Of a stretch of DNA of 64,000 nucleotides, positions 1 through 10,192 are shown piece after piece. Both the position numbers and the translations under genes were made by a program. This DNA comes from Humibacillus xanthopallidus (GTDB taxonomy: Bacteria; Actinomycetota; Actinomycetes; Actinomycetales; Dermatophilaceae): assembly GCF_006717145.1 (NCBI RefSeq), contig NZ_VFQF01000001.1, forward strand, positions 1,178,001 through 1,242,000, given 5' to 3'. Below the pieces are notes generated by a model, which searched no databases, had not been told where the DNA came from, and saw nothing but the letters and a program-made list of their open reading frames with translations. Positions within the stretch are counted from its first letter, which is position 1, and each line of letters opens with the position of its first letter.

Positions 1-404
1 AGTATCTCCAGGTGCCCACGGTCGCCCAGCGGGGCGTCTGGGACCTGGCCGTGGCCGGGTGGGAGGCCGACTGGTACGGCAACGCCGCCCTGTCGTTCTT
101 CAACCCGCTCTTCTACGGCAAGGCCGCCTTCCCTCCCAACGGCAGCAACTTCGGCCTCTATGACAGCGCTGCCACGAACACGATGATCCAGCAGGCCGGT
201 TCGGCGAAGACGCAGGACGAGGCAGCCTCGATGTGGGCGCAGACCGACCAGCAGGTCATGAAGGATGCGCCGTTCTTCCCGATCACCAACCCGCAGCAGG
301 CCAACTACCGGGCGAGCCAGGTGCAGGGCGCCGTCTACGTGCCGGCGATCCAGAACTTCGACCCGACCAACGTGTGGCTGAGCCCTGACAAGCAGGGCGG
401 CTGA
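1..404 (+). CDS. ABC transporter solute-binding protein, family 5 (C-terminal part only)
   Basis: This is the last 134 or so codons of an extracellular solute-binding protein; the 5' end lies outside the window and the frame is open from base 3. The Trp/Tyr/Asn-rich stretch (GWEADWYGN, FFPITNPQQANY, NFDPTNVWLSP) is typical of the C-terminal lobe of family 5 dipeptide/oligopeptide-binding proteins. Two OppD/OppF-type ATPases and two permeases follow directly on the same strand, so it is almost certainly the lipoprotein receptor of that importer. The signal peptide and lipobox cannot be seen here. Substrate specificity cannot be judged. Confidence 0.85.
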   Translation, partial: YLQVPTVAQRGVWDLAVAGWEADWYGNAALSFFNPLFYGKAAFPPNGSNFGLYDSAATNTMIQQAGSAKTQDEAASMWAQTDQQVMKDAPFFPITNPQQANYRASQVQGAVYVPAIQNFDPTNVWLSPDKQGG

Positions 405-426
405 GCGAGAACCGGACCCCGCCACC

Positions 427-1484
427 ATGGCTCTCCTCGAGGTCCGTGACCTCCGCGTCGCCTTCAACACCCCCGACGGGGTGCTGGAGGCGGTGCGGGG
501 GCTCTCCTTCGACGTCGACCGCGGCTCGACCCTCGCGATCGTGGGCGAGTCCGGTTCGGGCAAGAGCGTCGCGACGCAGACCATCACCGGCCTGACGAGC
601 GGCGCCCGGGTCAGCGGGTCGGCCCGCTTCGACGGCACGGAGCTCATCGGAGCCTCCTCCGAGGTGCTCCGCACGATCCGCGGAGCTCGCATCGGGATGA
701 TCTTCCAGGACCCGCTCTCGAGCCTGCACCCGTACTACACGGTGGGCTGGCAGATCGTCGAGATGATCCGCGCCCACGACCGCAGCGTGTCGACGTCAGC
801 GGCCCGGCGCCGCGCGGCAGACCTGCTGGGAGTCGTGGGCATCCCCCATGCCCGGACCCGCATCGACGACTACCCCCACCAGTTCTCGGGCGGGATGCGC
901 CAACGGGTCATGATCGCGATGGCGATGGCACTCGACCCCGTGCTGCTCATCGCCGACGAGCCGACGACGGCGCTCGACGTCACGGTGCAGGCGCAGGTGC
1001 TGGCCGTGATGCGGCGCCTGCAGGAGGACTTCGGCACCGCGATCATCCTCATCACCCACGACCTCGGAGTCGTCGCCGAGATGTCCGACGAGGTGGTCGT
1101 CATGTATGCCGGGTCGGCCATGGAGCGGGCGCCGCGGCGCACGCTCTTCTACGCCAACCACCACCCCTACAGCGAGGGCCTGCTCGGCTCGCTCCCCGCG
1201 AAGGGCGGCACCCGCGACCGCCTGACGCCCATCCTCGGGGTGCCGCCGTCGCTCATCGGCCTGCCCGCCGGGTGCCCTTTCGCTCCTCGCTGCCCGTATG
1301 CGTTCGACCGGTGCTGGCGGGAGACACCGCCCTTGCGCATGGTCTTCGACGACCCCGACCACGCCTCGGCCTGCTGGCTGACACCCGTCCTGAGCGAACG
1401 TGAGGCGCTGCGGGCGGCCCGCGTCGATCGCGAGCCCGACCAGCCGCAGGAGAGCGCCTCCGCGACGCGCGTCGAGGTGCGGCC

Positions 1485-1488
<4 letters not shown>
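427..1488 (+). CDS. Dipeptide/oligopeptide ABC transporter ATPase (DppD/OppD type)
   Basis: A 353-aa ATP-binding subunit that powers peptide import at the cytoplasmic face of the membrane. Walker A (GESGSGKS), Q-loop region ([11 protein letters not shown]), signature (FSGGMRQRV), Walker B ([13 protein letters not shown]) and H-loop (THDL) are all present. After them comes the C-terminal oligo_HPY extension with the cysteine pattern [14 protein letters not shown], which separates peptide and nickel importers from other ABC ATPases. The start ATG lies 23 bases after the binding-protein stop, without a strong ribosome site. Its stop overlaps the start of the next ATPase gene (ATGA), so translation is coupled. 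Length is usual for the family. Confidence 0.93.
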
Positions 1489-2605
<1,117 letters not shown>

Positions 2606-2609
<4 letters not shown>

Positions 2610-3622
2610 GCATCGTCCCTCCCCACGACCCGACGGACCCGACAGCACCCCGGCTGACCGACCTCGAACCGAAGGCGGAGGCGCCGGCCTTCCTCACGCC
2701 GGAAGCCGGCGACGAGCGGCCCCTGCAGGCCCGTCACATCGAAGGTCGCAGCCCCTGGCTCCTCGCGTGGCAACGGCTGCGACGCGACCGGGTGGCGATG
2801 GTCTCCCTCGTCGTCATCGGGCTGATCATCCTCCTTGCGATCTTCGCCCCGGTGACGACGGCGATCACGGGACACCCGCCGAACGAGCAGTACCGCGAGA
2901 CCGGGCTGTCCCCCGACGGCCTGCCACTCCCCCCGAGCTCGGAGTTCTGGCTGGGCACCGACGACCTCGGGCGCGACATCTTCGTCCGGATCGCCTACGG
3001 CGCGAGGGTCTCCCTCCTCGTCGGCGTCGCGGCCACGCTCATGACGGTGCTGATCGGCGTCGTCGTCGGGCTGGCGGCCGGCTTCCTCGGTGGGGCTGTC
3101 GACACGCTGCTCGCCCGCCTCATCGACCTCGTGCTGTCGATCCCGTTCCTGCTCGTCGCCATCGCCCTCGTGTCGATCACCGGGCCGAGCCTCACGGTCA
3201 CCGTGCTCGTCATCGGCTTCTTCAGCTGGGCGGCGGTCGCCCGCATCGTCCGTGGACAGGTGCTGTCGCTGCGGGAGCGGGAGTTCGTCGAGGCGGCACG
3301 GTCGCTGGGCGCCTCCGACCGCCGCATCATGTTCGTCGACATCATGCCCAACATCCTCGCCCCGGTGATCGTCTACGCGTCCCTGCTCATCCCGGTCGTC
3401 ATCGTCGTCGAGGCGACGCTGTCCTACCTCGGCCTCGGGCTCGCGCCGCCGACGGCCGACTGGGGCGGCATGATCAGCGACGCCCAGAACTACTACACGA
3501 CCGCGTGGTGGTTCATGGTCTTCCCCGGCATGGCCCTGCTGATGACCACCCTCGCCTTCAACCTCTTCGGCGACGGGGTGCGCGACGCGTTCGACCCGCG
3601 CAGCGACCGGATCTTCGAGTGA
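2606..3622 (+). CDS. Peptide ABC transporter permease (DppC/OppC type)
   Basis: A 338-aa inner-membrane permease. I chose the ATG at 2606, which overlaps the TGA of the ATPase gene and has GGAGGAG ten bases upstream; a longer in-frame opening from 2390 is only a shadow of the ATPase coding region. An about 40-aa Pro/acid-rich cytoplasmic N-terminus precedes the first membrane helix (VAMVSLVVIGLIILLAIFAP). The short periplasmic part contains the DppC-type motif LGTDDLGRD. The cytoplasmic EAA loop (EAARSLGASDRRIMF) contacts the ATPases. Gene order here (receptor, D, F, C, B) differs from the common receptor-B-C-D-F order. Confidence 0.93.
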
Positions 3623-3634
3623 GGAGCTGAGTCG

Positions 3635-4594
3635 ATGGCACGCTTCCTCTTCCGCAGGCTGGCCCTGGGCCTGCTCATCATGTGGCTCATCTCCCTCGCC
3701 GTCTTCGCCCTCTTCTTCATCGCCCCCAACGACGTGGCACGCACCCTGGCGGGGCGCCAGGCGACCCCCGAGACGGTCGCGCTCATCTCGGCGAGGCTCG
3801 GCCTCGACCAGCCGATCTGGAAGCAGTACCTCGACTTCCTCGGCAAGGCGATCCACGGCGACCTCGGCTACGACTACTACCACCAGGTGCCGGTCACGGA
3901 GATCATGGCGCAGGCACTGCCGATCACCCTGAGCCTCGTCGCCGGCGGCGCCATCATCTGGCTCGTCATGGGCGTCTTCAACGGCGTCGTCTCGGCGATC
4001 CGGCCGCGCTCGTTCGTCGACCGTTCGCTCACCGCCTTCGCCCTCTTCTTCTACTCCATGCCGACCTTCTTCCTCGGCCTGCTGCTGCTCTACTTCCTCT
4101 ACTACCAGCTGACCGTCGCCGGCTACCCGATCTTCCCGCCGGGCGGCTACGCGCCGCTCAGCGACGGCTTCTGGCCGTGGCTGCAGCACATGATCCTGCC
4201 GTGGTTCACGCTCGCCCTCGTCTCCGCGGCCACCTACACGCGACTCACCCGGGCCTCGATGCTCGAGGTCCTCGGTGAGGACTACGTGCGCACAGCGCGG
4301 GCCAAGGGCATCCGCGAGAGCCGGGTGATCACGCGGCACGCCCTGCGCTCCGCGATGACCCCGATCGTCACCCAGTTCGGCATCGACGTGGGCGCCCTCG
4401 TCGGTGGCGTCGTCGTCACCGAGACGGTGTTCAGCCTGCCGGGCCTCGGCAAGACCTCCATCGACGCCATCAACCAGCAGGACCTGCCCGTGATCATCGG
4501 GATCGTCCTGTTCGCCTCGCTGGCGGTCGTCGTGGCCAACATCGTCGTCGACATCTTCTATGCCGTGCTCGACCCCCGCGTGCGGCTCCACTGA
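3635..4594 (+). CDS. Peptide ABC transporter permease (DppB/OppB type)
   Basis: A 319-aa permease that forms the transmembrane channel with the preceding DppC-type protein. The N-terminal helix (LALGLLIMWLISLAVFALFF) is followed by the DppB family element in which a conserved LGLDQP precedes a short periplasmic loop. The EAA loop is seen as DYVRTARAKGIRESRVI, and the later motif ETVFSLPGLGK is typical of the family. The gene begins 12 nt after the upstream stop, with GAGGAG as ribosome site. It is the last gene of the operon; no clear terminator hairpin is visible in the 150 bases that follow. Confidence 0.93.
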   Translation: MARFLFRRLALGLLIMWLISLAVFALFFIAPNDVARTLAGRQATPETVALISARLGLDQPIWKQYLDFLGKAIHGDLGYDYYHQVPVTEIMAQALPITLSLVAGGAIIWLVMGVFNGVVSAIRPRSFVDRSLTAFALFFYSMPTFFLGLLLLYFLYYQLTVAGYPIFPPGGYAPLSDGFWPWLQHMILPWFTLALVSAATYTRLTRASMLEVLGEDYVRTARAKGIRESRVITRHALRSAMTPIVTQFGIDVGALVGGVVVTETVFSLPGLGKTSIDAINQQDLPVIIGIVLFASLAVVVANIVVDIFYAVLDPRVRLH

Positions 4595-4753
4595 GCCTCA
4601 GCGCCGTCGAAAGCCCTCCCAAACCGGCCCAGACCGCTCCTCGCCCCGACCGTGACCCAACCGAAGCCGGACCTGCTTGGGCGTGTTGGGGTGGGGCCTG
4701 TCAAAATGGCGGCTGTCCACCCCTCCCCAGCTTCACCCCTGCATTGGACGGTC

Positions 4754-5974
4754 ATGATCGACAGACCACACTTCAAGTTCTCTCGTCGCGGCTACGAGCC
4801 CGAAGAAGTCGACTCGTTCATCGAGTCGCAGAACCGCACCCTCCAGGCCGCCAAGAAGGACGCTGCCGAACGCAGCGTCGAGCTGACCAAGCTCAACGCG
4901 GCCCTGACCGACCTCCGGGGGCAGCTCGGTCAGCAGTCACGGGTGATGGCCGACCTCAAGAAGCAGAACACGCCTGCGCCCGCGCAGACCTTCTCCGACC
5001 TCGGGGAGCGGATCGCCCAGATCCTCACGCTCGCCGAGCAGGAGGCCTCCGACATGAAGGCCCGTGCAGTCGCCGAGGCCGACGAGATCCGCGACCGCGC
5101 CAACCGCACGGCAGCCGAGCTCAAGTCGACGACGACGACGTATGCGGAGCAGGCCCGGGCTCGCGCCGACGAGGAGGCCGTGCGGATCATCGCCCAGGCC
5201 AACCGCGAGGCCCAGGCCATCGTCGCCGAGGCGCAGAGCGTCACGGCGGCCCAGCGCCAGGAGGCCGCGGCCGAGTTCGAGGCCCACCGCCTGCGTGCCT
5301 CCACCGCGTCCGCCGAGCTCGAGATGTCGCTCGCCGCCCGCCGTGAGCAGGCCGACACGGAGTTCGAGCAGCGCCGCAAGCAGCAGGAGCAGCTGCTCGC
5401 CGAGTCCGAGACGCGCCTGCGCCAGATCACCGAGCGCGGTGAGCGCGAGGCCGCCGAGCTGCGGGCCCGGGCCGAGCGCACGCTCGAGAACGCCCAGTCA
5501 CAGGCCGACCAGATCGTCTCCGAGGCCCGCGACCACGCCTCGCGCCTGCGCGAGGAGTCCGACCGGGAGCTGGCGGCCGCCACGGCCCAGCGCAACAGCA
5601 TCACCGCCCAGCTGTCCAACGTCCGTCAGATGCTCTCGACCCTCGGTGGCGGCGCTCTCGCCGACGTCCTCGGCAGCGAGCCCGCCGCTCCCAAGGCAGC
5701 CGAGCAGGAGCGCGCAGAGGTTGCGGAGGGGTCCGACCAGCCGGCCCAGCAGCAGGCTCAGCAGGCACAGCAGGACGACTCGACCGACGAGAGCGGCCAG
5801 CACGAGACCAGCGACGACGCCGGTTCCGAGCAGCCGGTCGACCAGTCGGCAGAGCAGAGCGGTGACGCCGAGCCCGACGCCAACGGTGAGGAGCCGGGCG
5901 AGCAGTCCTACGGATCGACCGCGTCGTCCTACTACCAGCGCGGCAACGCGCCCGTGGGCGCCTCGACGAACTGA
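4754..5974 (+). CDS. DivIVA-domain coiled-coil protein (not Wag31 itself)
   Basis: A 406-aa protein whose first residues (FSRRGYEPEEVDSFI) match the membrane-binding N-terminal motif of DivIVA/GpsB proteins; that motif fixes the start at ATG 4754, although the frame is open from 4652. Residues about 30-310 are a long, almost unbroken Ala/Glu/Arg-rich coiled coil. Residues about 320-406 are low-complexity, rich in Gln, Ser, Glu and Asp (QQQAQQAQQDD). Bacterial DivIVA proteins mark curved membrane and recruit polar growth or division factors. The gene is monocistronic and not beside ftsZ/sepF, so it is probably a paralogue comparable to the cytoskeletal coiled-coil proteins of mycelial actinobacteria. 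Exact role unknown. Confidence 0.8.
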   Translation: MIDRPHFKFSRRGYEPEEVDSFIESQNRTLQAAKKDAAERSVELTKLNAALTDLRGQLGQQSRVMADLKKQNTPAPAQTFSDLGERIAQILTLAEQEASDMKARAVAEADEIRDRANRTAAELKSTTTTYAEQARARADEEAVRIIAQANREAQAIVAEAQSVTAAQRQEAAAEFEAHRLRASTASAELEMSLAARREQADTEFEQRRKQQEQLLAESETRLRQITERGEREAAELRARAERTLENAQSQADQIVSEARDHASRLREESDRELAAATAQRNSITAQLSNVRQMLSTLGGGALADVLGSEPAAPKAAEQERAEVAEGSDQPAQQQAQQAQQDDSTDESGQHETSDDAGSEQPVDQSAEQSGDAEPDANGEEPGEQSYGSTASSYYQRGNAPVGASTN

Positions 5975-5990
5975 GACCCAGGGCTTGCAC

Positions 5991-6030
5991 GACGGAGGCC
6001 GTCCACCCACGAGGGTGGTCGGCCTCCGTC
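5991..6030 (+). terminator. Strong hairpin terminator after the DivIVA-like gene
   Basis: GACGGAGGCCG at 5991-6001 pairs with CGGCCTCCGTC at 6020-6030, and the stem continues inward through CCACCC/GGGTGG around an ACGA loop, interrupted by one T-T mismatch. This makes a stem of about 18 bp starting 16 bases after the stop codon. There is no U-tract, as is common in high-GC actinobacteria, so it may need Rho or act as a non-canonical intrinsic terminator. Confidence 0.85.
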
Positions 6031-6432
6031 ACATCCTGCCGCTGCCGTATGCCGCGTGGCCCGCAGGGCGTCCCGATGTTGCCCCCCGGTCTGGGGGTGG
6101 GACCACGGGCTTCATGCCTGCCTCCAGGCAGTTGAGCAGCGGCGTGTTCCCGTCTGTAGTGGCCTGGCGAGCGCGGACAGCGGCATGACAATGCGTCAGA
6201 GTCCGCCGGATGCCAGCCAACGCCGCGGCGCTAGGCCCACGCCATTCGCCTCGACCCCAAGGCGCGGCTCCTGACGCGACGGCGCCTCGGTGACGGAAAC
6301 GTCACGCTTGCTCGTACATGGAGAGCGCGAGACGCCCTGCGAAGTCCCAGGTTGCGCCATGCGTCCCGCGCTCATCGCGCTCGAAGACTCGGGCATCGGC
6401 CAACGACGGGGTCCAGCCGCCTTGAGTATCTA

Positions 6433-7405
6433 GGGCGTGTCTCCCTTATGGCGCCTGGAGCGCACGCCAGTCTGGGGCGGTGACGAAGCAGCCTTCACGG
6501 TTCCGGGTGTTCAGTGACAGCGAGTGGGCTCGGATCGAGCCGTTGCTCCCCTCGAATGTCGGGCGTCGGGGCCACCCGTTCGGGGACAGTCGGCGAGTGG
6601 TCGAGGGCATCGTCTACCGCTACCGGACCGGGATGCCGTGGCGGGACCTGCCGGGTGAGTTCGGCCCGTGGCAGACGGTGTGGAAGCGGCACCGGCGCTA
6701 CGCCGCGGACGGCACCTGGGACCGGGTGCTGGCGCGGGTCGTGGCCGAGGCGGACGCCGCGGGGAAGGTCGACTGGCGGGTGTCGGTGGATGCCACCATC
6801 ACCCGGGCGCACCAGCATGCAACGAACACCCGCCGCCCCGAGCAGGACACAGGGGGCGTGCTCGAACTACAAGAATCTGCCGGTTCATGAGTGTGAACCT
6901 GCAGGTCACGGCGTTGGCCGCTCCCGTGGCGGGCTGACGACGAAGATCCATCAGGCGGTCGATGGCAAGGGCCGACCGCTGGCGATGGTGGTCACTGGAG
7001 GACAGCGCAATGACGGCGCCATGCTGGTCGAGGTCCTCGCTGACATCCACGTCCCACGGTTGGGTCGGGGTCGGGCACGGACCCGTCCGGACGCGGTGAT
7101 CGCGGACAAGGCCTACGCGACCGGTGTGATCCGCGCCGAGCTGCGACGCCGCGGCATCAAGGCCGTGATCCCCGCGAAGAGCGACGCCATCGCTGCCCGC
7201 AGACGTCGTGGCAGCGCCGGGGGCCGGCCGCCCGCGTTCGACGCCGAAACCTACAAGGACCGCAACGTGGTGGAGCGATCGTTCAACGTCGCCAAGCAAT
7301 GGCGAGGCCTGGCCACCAGGTACGACAAGCTCGCCATCACCTACCGGGCAGCCGTCACGATCTGCGCTCTGATCACCTGGCTACGGGCATAAGGGAGACA
7401 CGCCC
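6433..7405 (+). mobile_element. IS5 family (IS427-like) insertion sequence, complete, 973 bp
   Basis: The ends are perfect 18-bp inverted repeats: GGGCGTGTCTCCCTTATG at 6433-6450 and its reverse complement at 7388-7405. They are flanked by a TA duplication (6431-6432 and 7406-7407) within a CTAG target, as is usual for IS427-type elements. One transposase spans the inside in two overlapping frames. Perfect ends and the clean target duplication point to a recent insertion. It interrupts a minus-strand gene of unknown function. Confidence 0.95.
6480..7392 (+). CDS. IS5/IS427-type transposase, two overlapping frames
   Basis: The first frame (GTG 6480 to 6890, 136 aa) encodes the N-terminal helix-turn-helix-like DUF4096 region (LPSNVGRRGHP, YRTGMPWRDLP) and the first catalytic Asp (VSVDATITRAHQHA). 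The second frame, shifted by +1, takes over near 6850 at a run of five G (ACAGGGGGCG), with SNYKNLP and GRSRGGLTTKIH, the second Asp (ADKAYATGV) and the catalytic Glu (RNVVERSFN). Related elements are commonly expressed as one fused protein through programmed frameshifting, which I infer here; a disabling mutation is the alternative. The protein would be about 300 aa. It binds the terminal repeats and performs DDE-type cut-and-paste transposition. Confidence 0.88.
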
Positions 7406-8118
7406 TAGGTATTCAGTGATCACGTCGGGGACTCCGTTGTTCACGACACACCGAACGGCACGCGCAATCACCCTCGGCTCGCCTCCTGGGAGGTGCGGAG
7501 GCCTCCACGTCACGATGTCCGAGTCTCGTTCATAGCGCGTGATGTGCGTGTCGAAAGCAAGCTGGCCGAGTGTCTCGATCAGCACCTGGAGCATCGCCTC
7601 GCCCATCGCCACTGTCAGATACCCCCCCGTGTCGCCATAGACGGAGACGCCTCGGCGGGTTAGGTACGGATCGGACACATAACTTGGCGTGTAAGCGCCG
7701 AGGCCGAGTTGGTCATCAGGGACATGGTTCCCTTCCTCGTCGATGTTCATGAACTGGCGCGACGCCTTGCCCACGACCAGTGCCAAGCGCTCCCACGAGG
7801 CTGCCGCTCCGCTATCCGCACTCTGGGCGAAGCCGATCGTCCAGTAGGGATTGCCTTCCCAGCCCTTGAGTCGTCCCCCCGAGTCGTAATCCGGCGTGCC
7901 CATAGCCAATACCGTCGCGGACGCAGTCACGTTTCCCACGTCTCCCCCTTCGTCTGCGGCGTTCCAACCGTTCCGGAATACCAGCTGAGTCACGACAGGC
8001 TAGAACGCGGCGATCCGAAATCGTCACTCATCGGCATTGTCGGACGCCTCCGCAGGGGTGTCTTGGCGACTAGCGGGATTGCCGGCCCGAGTTCCTCCGG
8101 GCACCAGCCCTGCGCCAG

Positions 8119-8934
8119 TCAGGCGGGCGGACCCGGGTCGCTCGGTGTCGATGTGCCGTCGTCCGTGGTGTCTCCGCTCAGCACCTCGGGATGGCCCGGG
8201 TGGCCCTCGTCTGCGCTCGGGGCGTCCGCCGTGGGGTTGACATGGCTCAGCAGGCCCGTCAGCAGAGGGCCGACGATGCGCCGGAAGGTCCGGCGCGGAC
8301 GCTCCCGGTCGAGCACGGCCACCTCGAGCTGCGCAGCCCCGATCTCACGGCGGTCGCCGTTGTCACCAGAGGCCGCGAGCACGTCGACCGCGAGCCGCAG
8401 CGACTCGCCGAGCGAGAGGCCGGGGCGCCAGGCGGCACCGAGCCGTTCCTCGGCCTTCTCGCTCGCGCCGCCCATGACGACGAAGCCCTGCTCGTCGGCG
8501 ACCGACCCGTCGTAGGTGAGCCGGAAGATCTGGTCCTCCTCGGGCGTGAGCCCGACCTCGGCCACGACGATCTCGATCTCGAAGGGCTTGGACTCCTGGG
8601 TGAAGACGGCACCGAGCGTCTGCGCATACGTGTTGGCGAGGGCCCTCGCGGTGACGTCGGTGCGGTCGTAGGAATAGCCCCGCAGGTCGGCGTAGCGGAT
8701 GCCCGCGACCCGGAGGCTCTCGAACTCGTTGTAGCGACCGACCGCGGCGAAGGCGATCCGGTCGTAGATCTCGGAGACCTTGTGCAGGGCACGGGAGGGG
8801 TTCTCGGCGACGAAGGCGATGCCCTTGTCGTAGCCGAGCACGATGACCGAGCGGCCACGGGCAATTCCCTTGCGCGCGAAGTCCGCCCGGTCCTTCATGA
8901 CCTGCTCGGGCGGCACGTAGAACGGCATGCTCAT
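8119..8934 (-). CDS. prcA: 20S proteasome alpha subunit
   Basis: A 271-aa alpha subunit that forms the outer rings and gate of the actinobacterial 20S proteasome. The start ([20 protein letters not shown]) has the family's N-terminal gating sequence, and AFVAENPS and [11 protein letters not shown] are typical. The last 50 residues are a variable Pro/Ser/Asp-rich tail. The ATG overlaps the prcB stop (ATGA), and GGAGGTG precedes it inside prcB, so the two are coupled. It degrades pupylated proteins together with PrcB, fed by the ARC ATPase encoded at 31-33 kb. It is the last gene of the pup-prcB-prcA operon; no pafA follows. Confidence 0.97.
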   Translation of the reverse strand: MSMPFYVPPEQVMKDRADFARKGIARGRSVIVLGYDKGIAFVAENPSRALHKVSEIYDRIAFAAVGRYNEFESLRVAGIRYADLRGYSYDRTDVTARALANTYAQTLGAVFTQESKPFEIEIVVAEVGLTPEEDQIFRLTYDGSVADEQGFVVMGGASEKAEERLGAAWRPGLSLGESLRLAVDVLAASGDNGDRREIGAAQLEVAVLDRERPRRTFRRIVGPLLTGLLSHVNPTADAPSADEGHPGHPEVLSGDTTDDGTSTPSDPGPPA

Positions 8935-9764
8935 CGCGCACCTCCGGGGTTGTCGCGCCGGGCGGCCACGATGCGTTGCACGTGAGCCTCGAGGTCGGGC
9001 TGCGAGACGAAGCGGGCGCCCGTCCGGTCGACGACGGCCACGGTGGGCCAGATCTGGCGACCGAGGTCGGGGCCGCCGGTGGCCGAGTCGTCGTCGGCGG
9101 CGTCGTAGAGCGCCTCGACGGCGATGCCGACGGCCACCTCCTCGGCGAGGCCCGGACGCCACAGCTTCTTGAGCGAGCCCCGGGCGAAGACCGAGCCGGA
9201 GCCGGTCGAGTGGTGTCCGCCCTCGATGTAGCAGCCGCCCGTGACGTCGTAGGAGTAGATGCGCCCCATGTCGGTCTCGAGGTCGAAGCCGGCATAGGTC
9301 GGCACGACGGTCAGGCCCTGCATGGCCAGGGCGAGGTTGCCCCGGATCATCGAGGCGAGGCGGTTGGCCTTGCCCTCGAGCGACATGATCGCGCCCTCGA
9401 TCTTCTCGTAGTGCTCGAGCTCGACCTGGTAGAGGCGGACGAGCTCGATCGCGACGCCGGCGGTGCCGGCGATCCCGACGACGCTGTAGCTGTCGGCGGC
9501 GAAGACCTTCTCCATGTCGCGGTTGGCGATGATGTTGCCCATCGTCGCTCGACGGTCGCCGGCCATGATGACGCCGCCGTCGAAGAGCAGGGAGACGATG
9601 GTCGTTCCGTGCGGCGCCTCGAGGCTCGCTCCCGACGGAAGCGGTCGACCCGAGGGCAGCAGCTCGGGGCGGTAGGCCCCGATGAAGTCGGTGAAGGACG
9701 AGCTGCCGGCGACGAGGAAGGCGTCGTCGAGCCGGCGGGCTCGGCCCCTGGGGTCGGCCGTCAC
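8931..9764 (-). CDS. prcB: 20S proteasome beta subunit (catalytic)
   Basis: A 277-aa beta subunit with a 53-residue propeptide. The processing site is HG|TTIV, so the N-terminal nucleophile becomes Thr54 of the precursor. Lys and Asp elements of the active site lie in [10 protein letters not shown]. The GTG start overlaps the pup stop (GTGA), giving tight coupling pup-prcB-prcA. The mature subunit forms the inner rings of the 20S particle and performs peptide hydrolysis. Length and motifs are normal; nothing suggests inactivation. Confidence 0.97.
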   Translation of the reverse strand: MTADPRGRARRLDDAFLVAGSSSFTDFIGAYRPELLPSGRPLPSGASLEAPHGTTIVSLLFDGGVIMAGDRRATMGNIIANRDMEKVFAADSYSVVGIAGTAGVAIELVRLYQVELEHYEKIEGAIMSLEGKANRLASMIRGNLALAMQGLTVVPTYAGFDLETDMGRIYSYDVTGGCYIEGGHHSTGSGSVFARGSLKKLWRPGLAEEVAVGIAVEALYDAADDDSATGGPDLGRQIWPTVAVVDRTGARFVSQPDLEAHVQRIVAARRDNPGGAR

Positions 9765-9967
9765 TCTCCGCCCTTCTGGACGAACCCGCGCACGAACTCC
9801 TCGGCGTTGGCCTCGAGCACACCGTCGATCTCGTCGAGGACGCTGTCGATGTCGTCGGTCAGGCCCTCCTTGACCGCTGCTCCGGCCGGCGCCGCCGGGG
9901 GTGCCTCCGGGGCATCGGGCACCTCGTCCTCACGGCGCTGCGGCTTTGCGTGTTCCTGACCCGGCAT
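9761..9967 (-). CDS. pup: Prokaryotic ubiquitin-like protein Pup
   Basis: A 68-aa, acidic, largely disordered tag with the C-terminal Pup region ([19 protein letters not shown], then [10 protein letters not shown]). It ends in GGE rather than GGQ, so the C-terminal glutamate is genetically encoded and the Dop deamidation step is not needed before ligation. The N-terminal half binds the coiled coil of the ARC ATPase. I chose ATG 9967 because CCAGGAGG lies just upstream; a longer frame reaching 10105 reads through the repeat region and looks non-coding. A TAGGGT -10 box at 10002-10007 would start transcription near 9995. Confidence 0.96.
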   Translation of the reverse strand: MPGQEHAKPQRREDEVPDAPEAPPAAPAGAAVKEGLTDDIDSVLDEIDGVLEANAEEFVRGFVQKGGE

Positions 9968-10001
9968 GGCTACCTCCTGGGACGTGTGGCCTCGTCCCCC
10001 G

Positions 10002-10007
10002 ACCCTA
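10002..10007 (-). promoter_or_regulatory. Probable -10 box of the pup-prcB-prcA operon
   Basis: TAGGGT on the minus strand, the -10 form that recurs in this window, lies 34 bases before the pup ATG and leaves a leader of about 28 nt containing the ribosome site. No good -35 is visible; a four-copy 10-bp repeat sits where an activator would bind (about -36 to -75). Confidence 0.55.
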
Positions 10008-10030
10008 ACGCGTGAGCCCGTCCGGTCCGA

Positions 10031-10070
10031 GCACGGGGCAGCACGGGGCAGCACGGGGCAGCACGGGGCA
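10031..10070. repeat. Four perfect 10-bp tandem repeats (GCACGGGGCA) upstream of pup
   Basis: Four identical contiguous copies of GCACGGGGCA. The unit equals about one helical turn, so every copy faces the same side of the DNA. It occupies the spacer between the divergent pup operon and the Tat-substrate gene, directly upstream of the likely pup promoter. It could be an operator array or simple replication slippage. Confidence 0.9.
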
Positions 10071-10192
10071 CCGTCGAAGCTCGGGTGTTGACAAACCCCC
10101 TGCACGGCGGATGCGCGCTGCTACCTTGAGCACGGCCGGCGAGATCCCGTCGTGCACACAACTTCACAACACATCTACTCGGGGGAGTATCC

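Larger units (their letters stand above)
6302..7993 (-). pseudogene. Hypothetical gene disrupted by the IS element (two-part frame, 238 codons when rejoined)
   Basis: The minus-strand frame from GTG 7993 runs 196 codons to the right end of the IS (ending ...ITEYL), then reads into the element and stops after ten foreign residues. Deleting 6433-7405 and one copy of the TA duplication makes the frame continue without interruption for 42 more codons (beginning DTQGGW and ending SMYEQA) to a TGA at 6302-6304. The parent protein was therefore 238 aa. I do not recognise the family; it is soluble, with no membrane segment, and contains a Trp/Tyr-rich middle and a short Gly-rich turn (YGDTGGYL). A stop lies 6 bases upstream of GTG 7993, so the start is that GTG or one slightly inside. 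It follows prcA on the same strand, where pafA often sits in relatives, but it does not resemble pafA. Confidence 0.8.

Noticed and set aside
418-430. GCCACCATGG at the DppD start resembles a Kozak site
   Set aside because: Coincidence; the rest of the operon is plainly bacterial and coupled by ATGA overlaps.
10088-10093. TTGACA as -35 of the Tat-protein gene
   Set aside because: No -10 hexamer follows at 16-19 bp; the sequence there is GC-rich.
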